Positions 46,150 to 54,507 of a DNA stretch of 64,000 nucleotides are shown here, one piece after another (within the stretch, counting starts at the first letter, position 1; every line of letters begins with the position of its first letter). The position numbers and the translations under genes were made by a program. A model generated the notes under the pieces. That model saw nothing but the letters and a program-made list of their open reading frames with translations. It was not told the DNA's origin and did not search any database. The stretch comes from Lachnospiraceae bacterium (GTDB lineage Bacteria; Bacillota; Clostridia; Lachnospirales; Lachnospiraceae), in NCBI GenBank assembly GCA_015057865.1, contig SVDH01000006.1, positions 16,492 to 80,491 on the forward strand. Direction: 5' to 3'.

Positions 46150-47547
46150 TTACACTGCGTTGAAACGCTCTGTATGTTCTAATTCCATTTTTCTTTCTTC
46201 TATTACCTTTTCCATAGCGGCCCGGCCGGGAGCTCCGTCTGTGAGCCGGCGGTTCACGCATGTGGAAATTGCAATCGCTTCATAAATATCTTCTTCAAAC
46301 ACTTCTGAGAATGATCGAAACTCCTCGAGTGTCAGATCATCGAGTGCCTTTCCCTCGTCGATGCAATGGAGCACCATTCTGCCGATGATCCCGTGCGCAT
46401 CCCGAAACGGCACGCCATGATTAACGAGATAATCCGCTGCGTCCGTCGCGTTGGTAAAGCCGCCGCGCGCACTCTTTTCCATCCGTTCGGGACGGAATGT
46501 CAAAGTCTCAAGCATACCGGTGAAAAGTCTAATGCAGCCCTGTACCGTATCCATCGCGTCAAACGCGAATTCTTTATCCTCCTGCATGTCTTTGTTATAA
46601 GCAAGCGGCAGTCCTTTCATCGTCGTCAAAAGTGCTATCAGCGCGCCGTATACGCGACCCGTTTTTCCTCTGACAAGCTCCGCGATGTCCGGGTTCTTTT
46701 TCTGCGGCATGATACTGCTTCCGGTGCTGTACGCGTCATCAATCTCCACAAACTTATACTCATCCGAATTCCACAGGATGATCTCTTCACAGAACCGGCT
46801 TAAATGCATCATAATGATCGATGCACCGGAAAGGTATTCAATCAGCTAGTCTCTGTCAGATACCGAGTCCATGCTGTTTCTCGTCGGTCCGAAAAATCCG
46901 AGCTCACTTGCGGTCATTTTGCGGTCAAGCGGATAGGTCGTTCCTGCCAATGCGCCTGCACCAAGCGGACATTCATTCATACGAACCGCAATGTCTCTCA
47001 TGCGGCTTCTGTCTCTGCGGAACATTTCATAATAAGCCCCCAGATGATGCGCCAATGTCAAAGGCTGTGCTTTCTGCAAATGTGTGAAGCCGGGCATGAC
47101 CGTATCCAGGTTTTCTTCCATTTTTGCAAGGAGCGCTCGCAAAAGCTCCTGTAGCAGATGATCTGTCTCATTGACAACGGATCTCGTATAAAGCCGCATA
47201 TCCAGAGCAACCTGGTCATTTCTGCTTCGGCCTGTGTGCAGCTTTTTGCCGGTATCCCCGATGCGGTCGATCAGGTTCGCTTCCACAAAGCTGTGGATGT
47301 CTTCATATTCTTCTGAAAATACCAGCTTGCCGGATTCAATATCTGCCTCGATCCCGTCAAGACCCCCTACGATCTCATCCCGCTCTGCTTCTGTCAGGAT
47401 CCCCTGGGCCGCCAGCATTCTCACATGTGCCCTGCTGCCTGCAATGTCTTCCTTATACAATCTCCGGTCAAACGAAAGCGATGCATTAAACTGATACACC
47501 AACTGATCCGTCTCTTTGGTAAACCGTCCTCCCCATAACTGTGCCAT
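46150..47547 (-). pseudogene. argH: Argininosuccinate lyase interrupted by an in-frame TAG codon
   Basis: Last enzyme of arginine synthesis, which splits argininosuccinate to arginine and fumarate. The frame is colinear with normal ArgH for 465 codons, but codon 234 (46846-46848) is TAG, directly after the family motif SVSDRD. The 233-residue upstream half has WGGRFTKETD, HTGRSRNDQVALD and the catalytic His region PGFTHLQKAQP. The downstream half has the catalytic serine loop [11 protein letters not shown] and runs to a normal end. No frame change or deletion is seen. One base change from TAT or TAC (Tyr) would explain it. This is a recent nonsense mutation, a sequencing error, or a suppressed codon. 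queH lies 3 bp upstream. Confidence 0.9.
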
Positions 47548-47550
47548 AGG

Positions 47551-48186
47551 TCATCCTTTCTTCGATTCAAGTTTTTTCTGCTCCGAGAAGATACATCCAC
47601 AGAAATCCTGCCGGTACAGATCATATTCTTTTGAGAGCTCGATGGAACGCTTGTAACCATTCTTCTTTTTAAAATCCGACGGAAGGAATGGAATTCCATA
47701 TTGCGTCCCGATCTCCTCACCAAGTGCATTCAGAAGCGGTGCGTTTTTCAAGGGGCTGATCGTAAGACTGGTTGTAAAATAATCAAAACCGCCGGTTTCC
47801 ACAGCTGCTTTTGCTGTCTGTTCCAGACGGAGCCTGAAGCAAACCTCACATCGCTTCCCGCCTTCCGGCTCTTTTTCGAGCCCTTTGACCTTCTCAAAAA
47901 ACTGCTCCGGCTCATAGGAACCTTCCAGAAAAGAAACAGGGTGCTTTACAGGCAGCTCCCGGATCAGGCGCTTTTCTTCTTCAACACGCTTGCGATACTC
48001 TTCCTCCCGTGTGATATTCGGATTATAAAAGAATACCGTGATCTGCATATGCTCTGCCAGATACTCCAGCACATAGCTGCTGCAGGGTGCGCAGCAGGCA
48101 TGCAGCAAAAGGCGCGGCACCTGCTCTTTCGTTGCCCAGTCTTCCAGGAAACGCTCCAGTTCTTTTTGATAATTTCTGCGATTCAT
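47551..48186 (-). CDS. queH: Epoxyqueuosine reductase QueH
   Basis: Reduces epoxyqueuosine to queuosine in tRNA, replacing the cobalamin enzyme QueG. 211 residues with the metal-binding cysteine pairs: HACCAPCSS near the N-terminus, CEVCFRLRL in the middle and FCGCIFSE at the end. I start at ATG 48186, after AGAGG. The longer frame (from 48330) would include the fba terminator and is rejected. It heads the queH-argH-asd-topB run. Confidence 0.93.
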   Translation of the reverse strand: MNRRNYQKELERFLEDWATKEQVPRLLLHACCAPCSSYVLEYLAEHMQITVFFYNPNITREEEYRKRVEEEKRLIRELPVKHPVSFLEGSYEPEQFFEKVKGLEKEPEGGKRCEVCFRLRLEQTAKAAVETGGFDYFTTSLTISPLKNAPLLNALGEEIGTQYGIPFLPSDFKKKNGYKRSIELSKEYDLYRQDFCGCIFSEQKKLESKKG

Positions 48187-48213
48187 CCTCTTCCACCGCC
48201 ATTCATACACGCT

Positions 48214-48222
48214 ATCATAACA
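48214..48222 (-). promoter_or_regulatory. Possible extended -10 promoter of queH
   Basis: On the minus strand, TGTTATGAT about 30 bp before the queH ATG. No good -35 is visible. It is supported mainly by its place between the fba terminator and queH. Confidence 0.35.
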
Positions 48223-48282
48223 GAAAAACAAAAAGAATGCTACCCAAAGGTCAGAATGAATGACACAGCCTCTGGTTGTAAT

Positions 48283-48318
48283 AAAAAAAGAGACTGCGGG
48301 AATACCCACAGCCTCTTT
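48283..48318 (-). terminator. Intrinsic terminator after fba
   Basis: 14-bp stem AAAGAGGCTGTGGG/CCCGCAGTCTCTTT with one mismatch and a TATT loop, followed by a run of T on the minus strand. Typical strong terminator. Confidence 0.88.
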
Positions 48319-48348
48319 GCTGTTAAACAATTATCCGAATCAAATGAT

Positions 48349-49287
48349 TTACATCTTTCCGTCAGATCCCAGAACTGCTGTGATCTTATGCGCAACGATG
48401 TCTTTTACATTCTGACGTGCAACCTTCAGATACTCTCTCGGATCGAAGTACTCCGGATGCTCTGCAAAGGTCTGGCGGATACCTGCTGTAAATCCAAGAC
48501 GCAGGTCGGAGTCGATGTTGATCTTGCAAACTGCAGATTTCGCAGCCTGACGAAGCATCTCTTCCGGAACGCCAATGGCATCTTTCAATGCGCCGCCGTT
48601 CTCGTTGATGATCTTAACATATTCCTGCGGAACGGAAGAAGATCCGTGCAGAACGATCGGGAAGTTCGGCAGACGACGGACAACTTCATCCAGAATGTCA
48701 AAACGCAGCTGCGGTTTTGTGCCCGGTTTGAACTTGTATGCGCCATGGCTTGTACCGATCGCGATCGCCAGAGAGTCAACACCTGTACGGGTTACGAACT
48801 CTTCAACATCATCAGGATTTGTATAAGAGGAATCTTCTGCACTAACCTTTACATCATCTTCTACACCTGCAAGTGTGCCGAGCTCAGCCTCTACAACTAC
48901 ACCGTGTGCATGTGCATATTCTACAACTTTCTTTGTTACTTCAACGTTCTCATCAAACGGCTTGCCGGAAGCATCGATCATAACGGATGTGAAGCCATTG
49001 TCAACGCATGCTTTGCAGATATCGAAATCTCCGCCGTGATCTAAGTGCAGCGCGATCGGAAGCTCCGGATGATCCTGCATGGCAGCCTCAACCAGCTTGA
49101 CCAGATAGGACGGATGAGCATATTTCCGTGCGCCCGATGATGCCTGTAAAACGATCGGAGATTTCAGCTCAGCAGCTGCTTCAACAATACCCTGAACGAT
49201 CTCCATGTTGTTTACATTAAAAGCACCAATCGCATAACCGCCATCATAAGCTTTTTTGAACATTTCAGTAGTGGTTACTAAAGGCAT
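48349..49287 (-). CDS. fba: Class II fructose-bisphosphate aldolase
   Basis: Zinc-dependent glycolytic aldolase. 312 residues. Zinc and catalytic motifs are IALHLDHGGDFDICKACVD and SVMIDASGKPFDENV, with VVEAELGTLAGVED and VLHGSSSVPQEYV further on. GGAGG precedes the ATG. It is a single-gene unit with its own terminator, as expected for a highly expressed glycolytic gene. Confidence 0.96.
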   Translation of the reverse strand: MPLVTTTEMFKKAYDGGYAIGAFNVNNMEIVQGIVEAAAELKSPIVLQASSGARKYAHPSYLVKLVEAAMQDHPELPIALHLDHGGDFDICKACVDNGFTSVMIDASGKPFDENVEVTKKVVEYAHAHGVVVEAELGTLAGVEDDVKVSAEDSSYTNPDDVEEFVTRTGVDSLAIAIGTSHGAYKFKPGTKPQLRFDILDEVVRRLPNFPIVLHGSSSVPQEYVKIINENGGALKDAIGVPEEMLRQAAKSAVCKINIDSDLRLGFTAGIRQTFAEHPEYFDPREYLKVARQNVKDIVAHKITAVLGSDGKM

Positions 49288-49400
49288 AATAAATTCCTCC
49301 TCTCAAAACTTTGTTTGTATGATTCTGCTTTTCTCTATCTTAGCACAAAACGTCTGCTTTGTCCGCTTAAAATCGTCGGTATTTACAAAAAACCAATCCT

Positions 49401-49425
49401 AAAAAAACCCAGGCTCCGCCTAGTA
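49401..49425 (-). terminator. Intrinsic terminator at the end of dgt
   Basis: Short stem CTAGGC/GCCTGG with a GGA loop, followed by seven T on the minus strand. It overlaps the dgt stop codon. Confidence 0.65.
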
Positions 49426-50658
49426 TGACAGGAATTCTTCAAAGACGCGGATCGCAAATCCGTCTGTCATGCCGGAAATATAATCGATCACCGCCTGTGT
49501 ATAGATCTCCTTTGTGTCCAGCAGACCATAGATCTTTTCATTGACACACGACGAGGACAACTCTTTTAATCCATCTTCTTCCGGTACGATCGACGGATCT
49601 GCATATCTTGCCAGCCAGTGGGAAAACGTCGAAGCAAGCGACGGATAAAACGGTTTCTGTGCGTTCAGCTTTTCCCAGGAATCCTTGCCTGCATAACACG
49701 CCATCAGCTGGTCAAAGATCTCCTTCAATACCATTTCCGAATATCTGTTAAATGTCCCGAGCCGCGGATGCCTATAGATGTACTTCAGATTGAAGCTCTT
49801 TAACTCATCCATCTGCTTCATGAACTTTTCACTCAGCGTAATGCCCCGTTCCGGGTCACTGTTTTCACAAAGATCAATGATGAGATTATACATGATCACC
49901 GTGGTATTAAGTACCTTTTCATCATTTTCCCGTGCCATGCGAAGAAGCGAATTCTTTTCTTCTTCCTCAAAAAAGCCCAGGCGCATCGCATCCTCAATAT
50001 CCCGCCCGATATAAGCGATCTTATCGGATATCTTTACGACACACCCCTCCCAGGTCGCCGGCTGGAACTGATTCGGCCTGACAAAATCCTTCAGATCGAC
50101 CATCTCCTGCCGCGGCTTCAATCCGTTCTCATCTACTTCTCCACAGTGCGAAATGATGCCATCCCGCACCGCATAGGTCAGATTCAGATTCTTTTTATTC
50201 CGATAGCTGTCTTCCAGAAGCTCGATCCGGTCAACAAAGCGCAGACCATTCTGTTCATGCCAGAATCTGGTGCCGAGATGCTCTTCGGAAAGCTTGCTGA
50301 TGATACGCTCTCCCTGATGTCCAAACGGCGCATGCCCCAGATCATGACCGATCGCTATGGCTTTTGTAAGCTCCTCATTCAGGCCCAGAAATTTTGCGAT
50401 CGTACAGGCCACGGAATCTACAAGCGCCACATGCTCCATGCGCGTACAGATGTGGTCATTATCCACATTGAAAAAGACCTGCGTCTTATGCTTCAGACGC
50501 CGGTACGCTTTGGAATGCAGGATCCTCGTATAGTCTCTGGCAAACGGACTCCGGACATCGTCGTTTCTGTTATAAAGCGGATTTTCCCGTTGTGCAAATG
50601 TCTCCCAGAGCGGATGCTCCGGATTTGCTGCAACCGATTGAAATGAATCTCGTCCCAT
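49420..50658 (-). CDS. dgt: Deoxyguanosinetriphosphate triphosphohydrolase-like HD protein
   Basis: HD-domain phosphohydrolase that splits dNTPs into nucleoside and triphosphate. 412 residues from ATG 50658, preceded by GGGAGG. The longer frame runs to the tRNA gene and is rejected. Metal-binding motifs are TRMEHVALVDS (H...), AIGHDLGHAPFGHQGE (HD) and a later VKISDKIAYIGRDIEDA. The N-terminal RSPFARDYTRILHSKAYRRL segment is typical of the family. It lies directly downstream of tRNA-Thr and its terminator. Confidence 0.92.
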   Translation of the reverse strand: MGRDSFQSVAANPEHPLWETFAQRENPLYNRNDDVRSPFARDYTRILHSKAYRRLKHKTQVFFNVDNDHICTRMEHVALVDSVACTIAKFLGLNEELTKAIAIGHDLGHAPFGHQGERIISKLSEEHLGTRFWHEQNGLRFVDRIELLEDSYRNKKNLNLTYAVRDGIISHCGEVDENGLKPRQEMVDLKDFVRPNQFQPATWEGCVVKISDKIAYIGRDIEDAMRLGFFEEEEKNSLLRMARENDEKVLNTTVIMYNLIIDLCENSDPERGITLSEKFMKQMDELKSFNLKYIYRHPRLGTFNRYSEMVLKEIFDQLMACYAGKDSWEKLNAQKPFYPSLASTFSHWLARYADPSIVPEEDGLKELSSSCVNEKIYGLLDTKEIYTQAVIDYISGMTDGFAIRVFEEFLSY

Positions 50659-50741
50659 AAGAACCTCCCATGTACTTCCCGGTCTTCCTGTCAGCTTTCT
50701 TACTAAATATAATTTTACAAGACGATTCAAATAATTCAAGC

Positions 50742-50771
50742 AAAAAGCTGCCGCAACTTCGTGCGACAGCT
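50742..50771 (-). terminator. Intrinsic terminator after tRNA-Thr
   Basis: 10-bp stem AGCTGTCGCA/TGCGGCAGCT with one mismatch and a short loop, followed on the minus strand by TTTTGC. It ends the tRNA transcript. Confidence 0.8.
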
Positions 50772-50786
50772 CCTTAATATGATCCA

Positions 50787-50859
50787 AGCTACTGACCGGA
50801 CTCGAACCGGTGACCTATTGATTACGAATCAATTGCTCTACCAACTGAGCCACAGTAGC
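50787..50859 (-). tRNA. tRNA-Thr (anticodon CGT)
   Basis: 73-nt cloverleaf on the minus strand. The acceptor stem is GCTACTG/CAGTAGC. The D-arm has GGCTCAGTTGGTAGAGC. The anticodon stem is ATTGA/TCAAT around the loop TTCGTAA, and the T-arm is CCGG-TTCGAGT-CCGG. The anticodon CGT reads ACG (Thr). CCA is not encoded. A perfect promoter-like pair lies upstream and a terminator downstream. Confidence 0.95.
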
Positions 50860-50873
50860 ATACGAACCATTGT

Positions 50874-50902
50874 ATTATATATAACTTTTTTCGATTTGGC
50901 AA
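50874..50902 (-). promoter_or_regulatory. Promoter of tRNA-Thr
   Basis: On the minus strand, TTGCCA (50897-50902), a 17-bp A/T-rich spacer and TATAAT (50874-50879), giving a start about 8 nt before the mature tRNA 5' end. Confidence 0.75.
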
Positions 50903-50910
50903 TCATTTTT

Positions 50911-51609
50911 TTAACCGATCAGATTGATCTTCCCAAACAGCGGCGCACGGTTCATTGTTCCCGTAGCTGCACTGATGATGCCGATAAACCAGCCGATGAT
51001 GACCAGGATATATCCAATGATGCCAATAACCCATCCAATGATCGGAATAATCATTATAATTCCGCAGATAATCGCAGCCAGGTTCAGGACAAGCGCCTGA
51101 TTCGTATGGAATCTGGTATGCGGATCGTTCCGATCTCCGATGACCATTGCGACGATAAATCCGATCCAGGTGATATAGCCAACGATCGCAGCCGCGCGGG
51201 ATGCGCCTGAATAATTGGGCTGATAACCCTGATTCTGATTATTGTCATAGCCATATCCGGTATTCTGCTGCTGATTGGGCTGTGCACCGGCCTGCTCTCT
51301 TGCCTGCTGTGCCTCATACTCTTCCCTGCTGGCCGCGCCTGCAAAGACATAGTCTTCATATTCTTCCGCTGCCTGCTCGTCTGTGCCAAACGTAAGCGGG
51401 CTCTCAGCCGGCTGCGCTTCCGGCGTATTGTCAAACGCCTCTTCCACGATCTGTTCCCGTGTTTCGAAACCTGTCACATCCTCTGCTGCCGGTTCTTCCG
51501 GTGTCATTTCCTTGTTAACATCCGGTTCCTGATAGATGATTTTCGTTCCGCAATTGGTACAAAACGAAGCGCCATCCAGTAATTTCTGTCCACATTGACT
51601 GCAAAACAT
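50911..51609 (-). CDS. Zinc-ribbon membrane protein
   Basis: 232 residues. The N-terminal zinc ribbon (CSQCGQ...CTNCGT, residues 3-23) is followed by an acidic, Gln/Asn-rich low-complexity linker (about 30-140). Two or three membrane segments follow (about 142-215, including AAIICGIIMIIPIIGWVIGIIG). The layout resembles zinc-ribbon/DUF4870-like proteins of Firmicutes, which have no agreed function. Two in-frame ATGs are close: the one at 51609 has proper spacing from AAAGGAGG, while the other touches it. It follows srtB by 17 bp. Confidence 0.8.
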   Translation of the reverse strand: MFCSQCGQKLLDGASFCTNCGTKIIYQEPDVNKEMTPEEPAAEDVTGFETREQIVEEAFDNTPEAQPAESPLTFGTDEQAAEEYEDYVFAGAASREEYEAQQAREQAGAQPNQQQNTGYGYDNNQNQGYQPNYSGASRAAAIVGYITWIGFIVAMVIGDRNDPHTRFHTNQALVLNLAAIICGIIMIIPIIGWVIGIIGYILVIIGWFIGIISAATGTMNRAPLFGKINLIG

Positions 51610-51626
51610 AAGCATCCTCCTTTAAG

Positions 51627-52421
51627 CTACTCTGCCGGATATGCATGCGATTCCTCACATACGCCGCACACGATAAACCGGTAATCTGTTCCTCTTCCTT
51701 TACACGTGGAAAGCAGTACGATTTTCTGATCGATCGAAGGAACAACGCCTGTATCGATCACGGACCTGTTCACCAGATCAGTGAGGTAGTTCTGGTATAT
51801 TTCATCCGGTTCAAATCCTACCATATACACATCACTGTTGCTGTTCGTCGTAAAGTAAGAAAAGATGTGATAGCGGTATGCCATACTCTCCGTATAGATT
51901 GTAAAATATGCGTTCGCATCGTAAACGCCGTCATCCTGATAATGCTTTAACGACCCAAACATGGTTTCATTTCTCATGTTATGACCGTAAATGATCGAGC
52001 TGGTATCGGTAAGATTCGGATTGTTTTGCCCTTCCAGAAAGACACATCCGGGATAGCTGTAGTTCTTATCCATATCTTTATGCAGATAGGTATCATCATC
52101 TCCCGAATACAGGATCGGATAATCGATCAGGATCGTATCTTTCGGATCGTCAAAACGGATCCACCCGATCACATCCGGATACTGGCTTTTCAGTCCTGCC
52201 ACATCGACGTCAACATCTGTATACCACCAGTTTTCATCATTCCGGTCGCCGACATTCGTATAGTCCTGACTCATCTGCTCAAACGCATTCTTTTCTTTCA
52301 GATTATTCCAAACATAGGGAAGTACCTGATAGAGGCAATATGCGATGATGGCCAGCAAAACGATGATAACGACGATCCGTACCGGCCTGACTCTTTTGTT
52401 TTCCCTGTTTCTTTTAGCCAT
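51627..52421 (-). CDS. srtB: Class B sortase
   Basis: Membrane-anchored transpeptidase that links proteins to peptidoglycan or builds surface polymers. 264 residues. A short basic N-terminus precedes a membrane segment (about 14-33, VVIIVLLAIIAYCLYQVLPY). The catalytic His is in SSIIYGHNMRNETMFGSL. The catalytic Cys is in VLLSTCKGRGTDYRFIV, with the Arg four residues later. No substrate with a sorting motif is encoded nearby. The start follows the stop of the coiled-coil gene by 3 bp with only a weak GGGAT, so translation is probably coupled. Confidence 0.93.
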   Translation of the reverse strand: MAKRNRENKRVRPVRIVVIIVLLAIIAYCLYQVLPYVWNNLKEKNAFEQMSQDYTNVGDRNDENWWYTDVDVDVAGLKSQYPDVIGWIRFDDPKDTILIDYPILYSGDDDTYLHKDMDKNYSYPGCVFLEGQNNPNLTDTSSIIYGHNMRNETMFGSLKHYQDDGVYDANAYFTIYTESMAYRYHIFSYFTTNSNSDVYMVGFEPDEIYQNYLTDLVNRSVIDTGVVPSIDQKIVLLSTCKGRGTDYRFIVCGVCEESHAYPAE

Positions 52422-52424
52422 AGC

Positions 52425-53360
52425 TTATCCCATGATCTCTAAATCATCCGGAAACTCCACGTCTTCCGTCTGATACTCTTTTTGCTCCATCTCTGCTGTT
52501 ACGTGCTCTGTTTCTTTTACACCTTGCTGCGTCTCATACAGACGTCCGAGCCGGTCGGAGATCTCGTTCCAGTAGGATTCTGATTTCTTTACGGCCTCTT
52601 CCTCCATCGCCTGGCAGCGTCTTCTGGATTCAAGTTCCATCGAATCGCAATGGATCTGTGTCTCAGAGCGCATGGTCTCGCAGCGGATCTCCATCGCTGC
52701 TTCCATCGCTGCGCACTGCTCCTGTGCCTGTTTCTCAAGCGCATCACAACGGTCCAGGGCTTCTTTTTCCATCAAACGGCACTTCTCTGCAACCGCCCGT
52801 TCTGCTTCATCACAGGCTTCTTCCAGTCCCGCATAACGCTCTCTGATACTTTTTTCATATTCCGCACATTCCTGTCTGGTGATCATATCCAGATCCGAGC
52901 TGTGCTGTTTCGCGTCCCGAAGCATTTTTTCGCAGCGTGCCGCGACCTCATCTTCCTGTTCGGTACAGCGGGAGCTGGATTCCTGCTCCATCTTCCGGCA
53001 CCGCTCCTTAGTCGCTCTCTCAAGCTCTTCGCAGCGCCTCTTCATATCTTCTTCCATGGATGTGCAGCGTTCTTCCGCGCGGCGCATCCTGACGAGTATC
53101 ACCGAATCCTGCTCTCTTTTGACTCTTCTGATGTTTTCCAGATACTGGTCAGCGGTCTTTTGTGCCGCCCCCAGGATATCATTGACTCTCACAGCCGTAT
53201 CTGCAAGCGAACCCGCACTGTCGGGATCAAATGCGCGATCGATCAGGCTGTCCTCCAGGTCCTTGTTTTTCTTTTGCAGATCTTCGACTTCCAGTAGTTT
53301 TTCTGATAAAAGCTCACGCAGTTCCTCTTCATTGAATCTCTGCAGATCATCTTTGCTCAA
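52425..53360 (-). CDS. Coiled-coil protein with 11-residue cysteine periodicity
   Basis: 311 residues, very rich in Glu, Arg, Met and Cys, with no signal peptide or membrane segment. Residues 1-40 and about 50-95 look helical (DLQRFNEEELRELLSEKLLE; a DivIVA-like feel, not a firm match). From 99 to 260 an 11-residue repeat of the form CxxMExExxxR runs with cysteine as its first residue. All 13 cysteines fall in it: 99, 110, 121, 132, 143, 165, then 183, 194, 205, 216, 227, 238 and 249. The C-terminus is acidic. The start codon is TTG, 9 nt after GGAGG. It leads an operon with sortase B and the zinc-ribbon membrane protein. Function unknown. Confidence 0.85.
   Translation of the reverse strand: MSKDDLQRFNEEELRELLSEKLLEVEDLQKKNKDLEDSLIDRAFDPDSAGSLADTAVRVNDILGAAQKTADQYLENIRRVKREQDSVILVRMRRAEERCTSMEEDMKRRCEELERATKERCRKMEQESSSRCTEQEDEVAARCEKMLRDAKQHSSDLDMITRQECAEYEKSIRERYAGLEEACDEAERAVAEKCRLMEKEALDRCDALEKQAQEQCAAMEAAMEIRCETMRSETQIHCDSMELESRRRCQAMEEEAVKKSESYWNEISDRLGRLYETQQGVKETEHVTAEMEQKEYQTEDVEFPDDLEIMG
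52581..53066 (-). repeat. Hendecad protein repeat encoded in the coiled-coil gene
   Basis: Codons 99-260. There are two phased blocks of 11-residue units: 99-176, with Ser at 154 and Tyr at 176 in place of Cys, and 183-260, with Ser at 260. A 7-residue offset separates them. DNA copies are diverged, so selection on the protein pattern is likelier than recent duplication. Confidence 0.85.
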
Positions 53361-53429
53361 ATCGTATTTTCCTCCGAATTATTTCTGTCATTACTCCGAC
53401 AGGAGAAGCCCCTCGGATGGTCTCTACAG

Positions 53430-53458
53430 ATTTTAACATAAATCAAAAAGCCTGAAAA
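53430..53458 (-). promoter_or_regulatory. Promoter of the coiled-coil/srtB operon
   Basis: On the minus strand, TTTTCA (53453-53458), a 17-bp spacer and TAAAAT (53430-53435) with an extended TG. It lies about 70 bp before the TTG start. Confidence 0.45.
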
Positions 53459-53525
53459 GCCTGTTACGTACAGAAGCTTTTTCCTCTTTTTTTTGCAGAA
53501 AACACCGTCTTTTTTTCAAAGTGCA

Positions 53526-53554
53526 TTGCATCTGTCGAAAAGTGTATGTATAAT
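53526..53554 (+). promoter_or_regulatory. Promoter of the DUF5688 gene
   Basis: TTGCAT (53526-53531), a 17-bp spacer and TATAAT (53549-53554). The predicted start is near 53561, giving a short leader of about 28 nt. Confidence 0.65.
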
Positions 53555-53588
53555 AACCGCACATTCCTGATTCATCCCAACATAAATA

Positions 53589-54503
53589 ATGACATACGAA
53601 GAATTCAAATTTTCCATCATGGATCGTCTGCAGGCAGAGATCAAAGACCCGAAGACCATTTCCATTCAACCGGTCACACGCAACAACGGGTGCCGTCTCG
53701 ACGGCCTGATCATCATGGAAGGCGAGCGGAATATCGCGCCGACCATTTATCTGGATCCGTTTTTCGAAGAATACCAGTCCGGCAAAAGCTTTTCTGTGCT
53801 TTATGAAAAGATCCTGTCCGTATACAGACAAAACCGACCGGAAAACGATATTAATATCCGCTTCTTTACCGATTATGAAAACACAAAAGACCGCATTGCC
53901 TTTAAACTGATCCACAGAGAGCGGAACGAAGAGCTGCTGGGGAAAATCCCCTTCATCCCATATCTGGATCTGGCGATCGTGTTTTATTGTCTGATCGATT
54001 TCCCAAATGAGCCTGGCTGCGGAACGATTCTGATCCATAATTCCCATCTCGACTACTGGCATATCTCCCTTCAGGATCTCTTTGAGGATGCGCAAAAAAA
54101 TACACCCCGCATGCTCCATCAGAGCCTGCGGGATATACACGATGTGATCACCGAACTGTCAGACAAACTTTCGTCTACAGGTACCATTCCAAAAGCATCT
54201 TTTGTCCGTGAGGGGAACGAGCCTTCCATGTACATCCTTTCCAATACCGAAAACCTGTATGGTGCAGGATGTCTGCTCTATCAGGGCCTGCTGGCGCGCT
54301 ATGCCCGACAGATGGATTCGGACTTCTATATTCTGCCCAGCAGCGTACATGAGGTCATTCTGATCCCGGCATCCTCCGACAAAGATCTTCCGAAGATGTC
54401 GGAAATGGTAGAGAGTGTCAATACTACTGCACTCCTGCCGGAAGAGATCCTCTCGGATCACGCATATTATTATTCACGCGAACAGGATAAGATCCTGATG
54501 TAA
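53589..54503 (+). CDS. DUF5688 family protein
   Basis: 304 residues, soluble. Sequence style (MTYEEFKFSIMDRLQ, NNGCRLDGLIIMEGERNIAPTIYLD, YEKILSVYRQNRPENDINIRFF) matches the DUF5688 family, common and multicopy in Lachnospiraceae; no function is known to me. No catalytic motif stands out. A consensus-like promoter lies close upstream, but no Shine-Dalgarno sequence precedes the ATG, so initiation may be weak or leader-dependent. It is divergent from the coiled-coil operon and converges on glgA with a gap of only 4 bp. Confidence 0.8.
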   Translation: MTYEEFKFSIMDRLQAEIKDPKTISIQPVTRNNGCRLDGLIIMEGERNIAPTIYLDPFFEEYQSGKSFSVLYEKILSVYRQNRPENDINIRFFTDYENTKDRIAFKLIHRERNEELLGKIPFIPYLDLAIVFYCLIDFPNEPGCGTILIHNSHLDYWHISLQDLFEDAQKNTPRMLHQSLRDIHDVITELSDKLSSTGTIPKASFVREGNEPSMYILSNTENLYGAGCLLYQGLLARYARQMDSDFYILPSSVHEVILIPASSDKDLPKMSEMVESVNTTALLPEEILSDHAYYYSREQDKILM

Positions 54504-54507
54504 CGGA

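Noticed and set aside
46846-46848. TAG as a pyrrolysine codon
   Set aside because: No pyl genes in the window, ArgH is not a known pyrrolysine protein, and a Tyr-to-stop change is simpler.
46150-47547. Frameshift or two separate genes for argH
   Set aside because: Both halves are in the same frame with no missing residues; only one TAG codon separates them.
48187-48330. N-terminal extension of QueH
   Set aside because: The extra codons cover the fba terminator and have no ribosome binding site.
47701-49044. 447-codon open frame on the plus strand across queH and fba
   Set aside because: It is antisense to two secure genes and one terminator, has no family features and is rich in Cys, His and Arg as expected from a shadow frame.
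53433-54140. 235-codon minus-strand frame opposite the DUF5688 gene
   Set aside because: The plus-strand gene has a recognisable family and a promoter; the opposite frame has neither.
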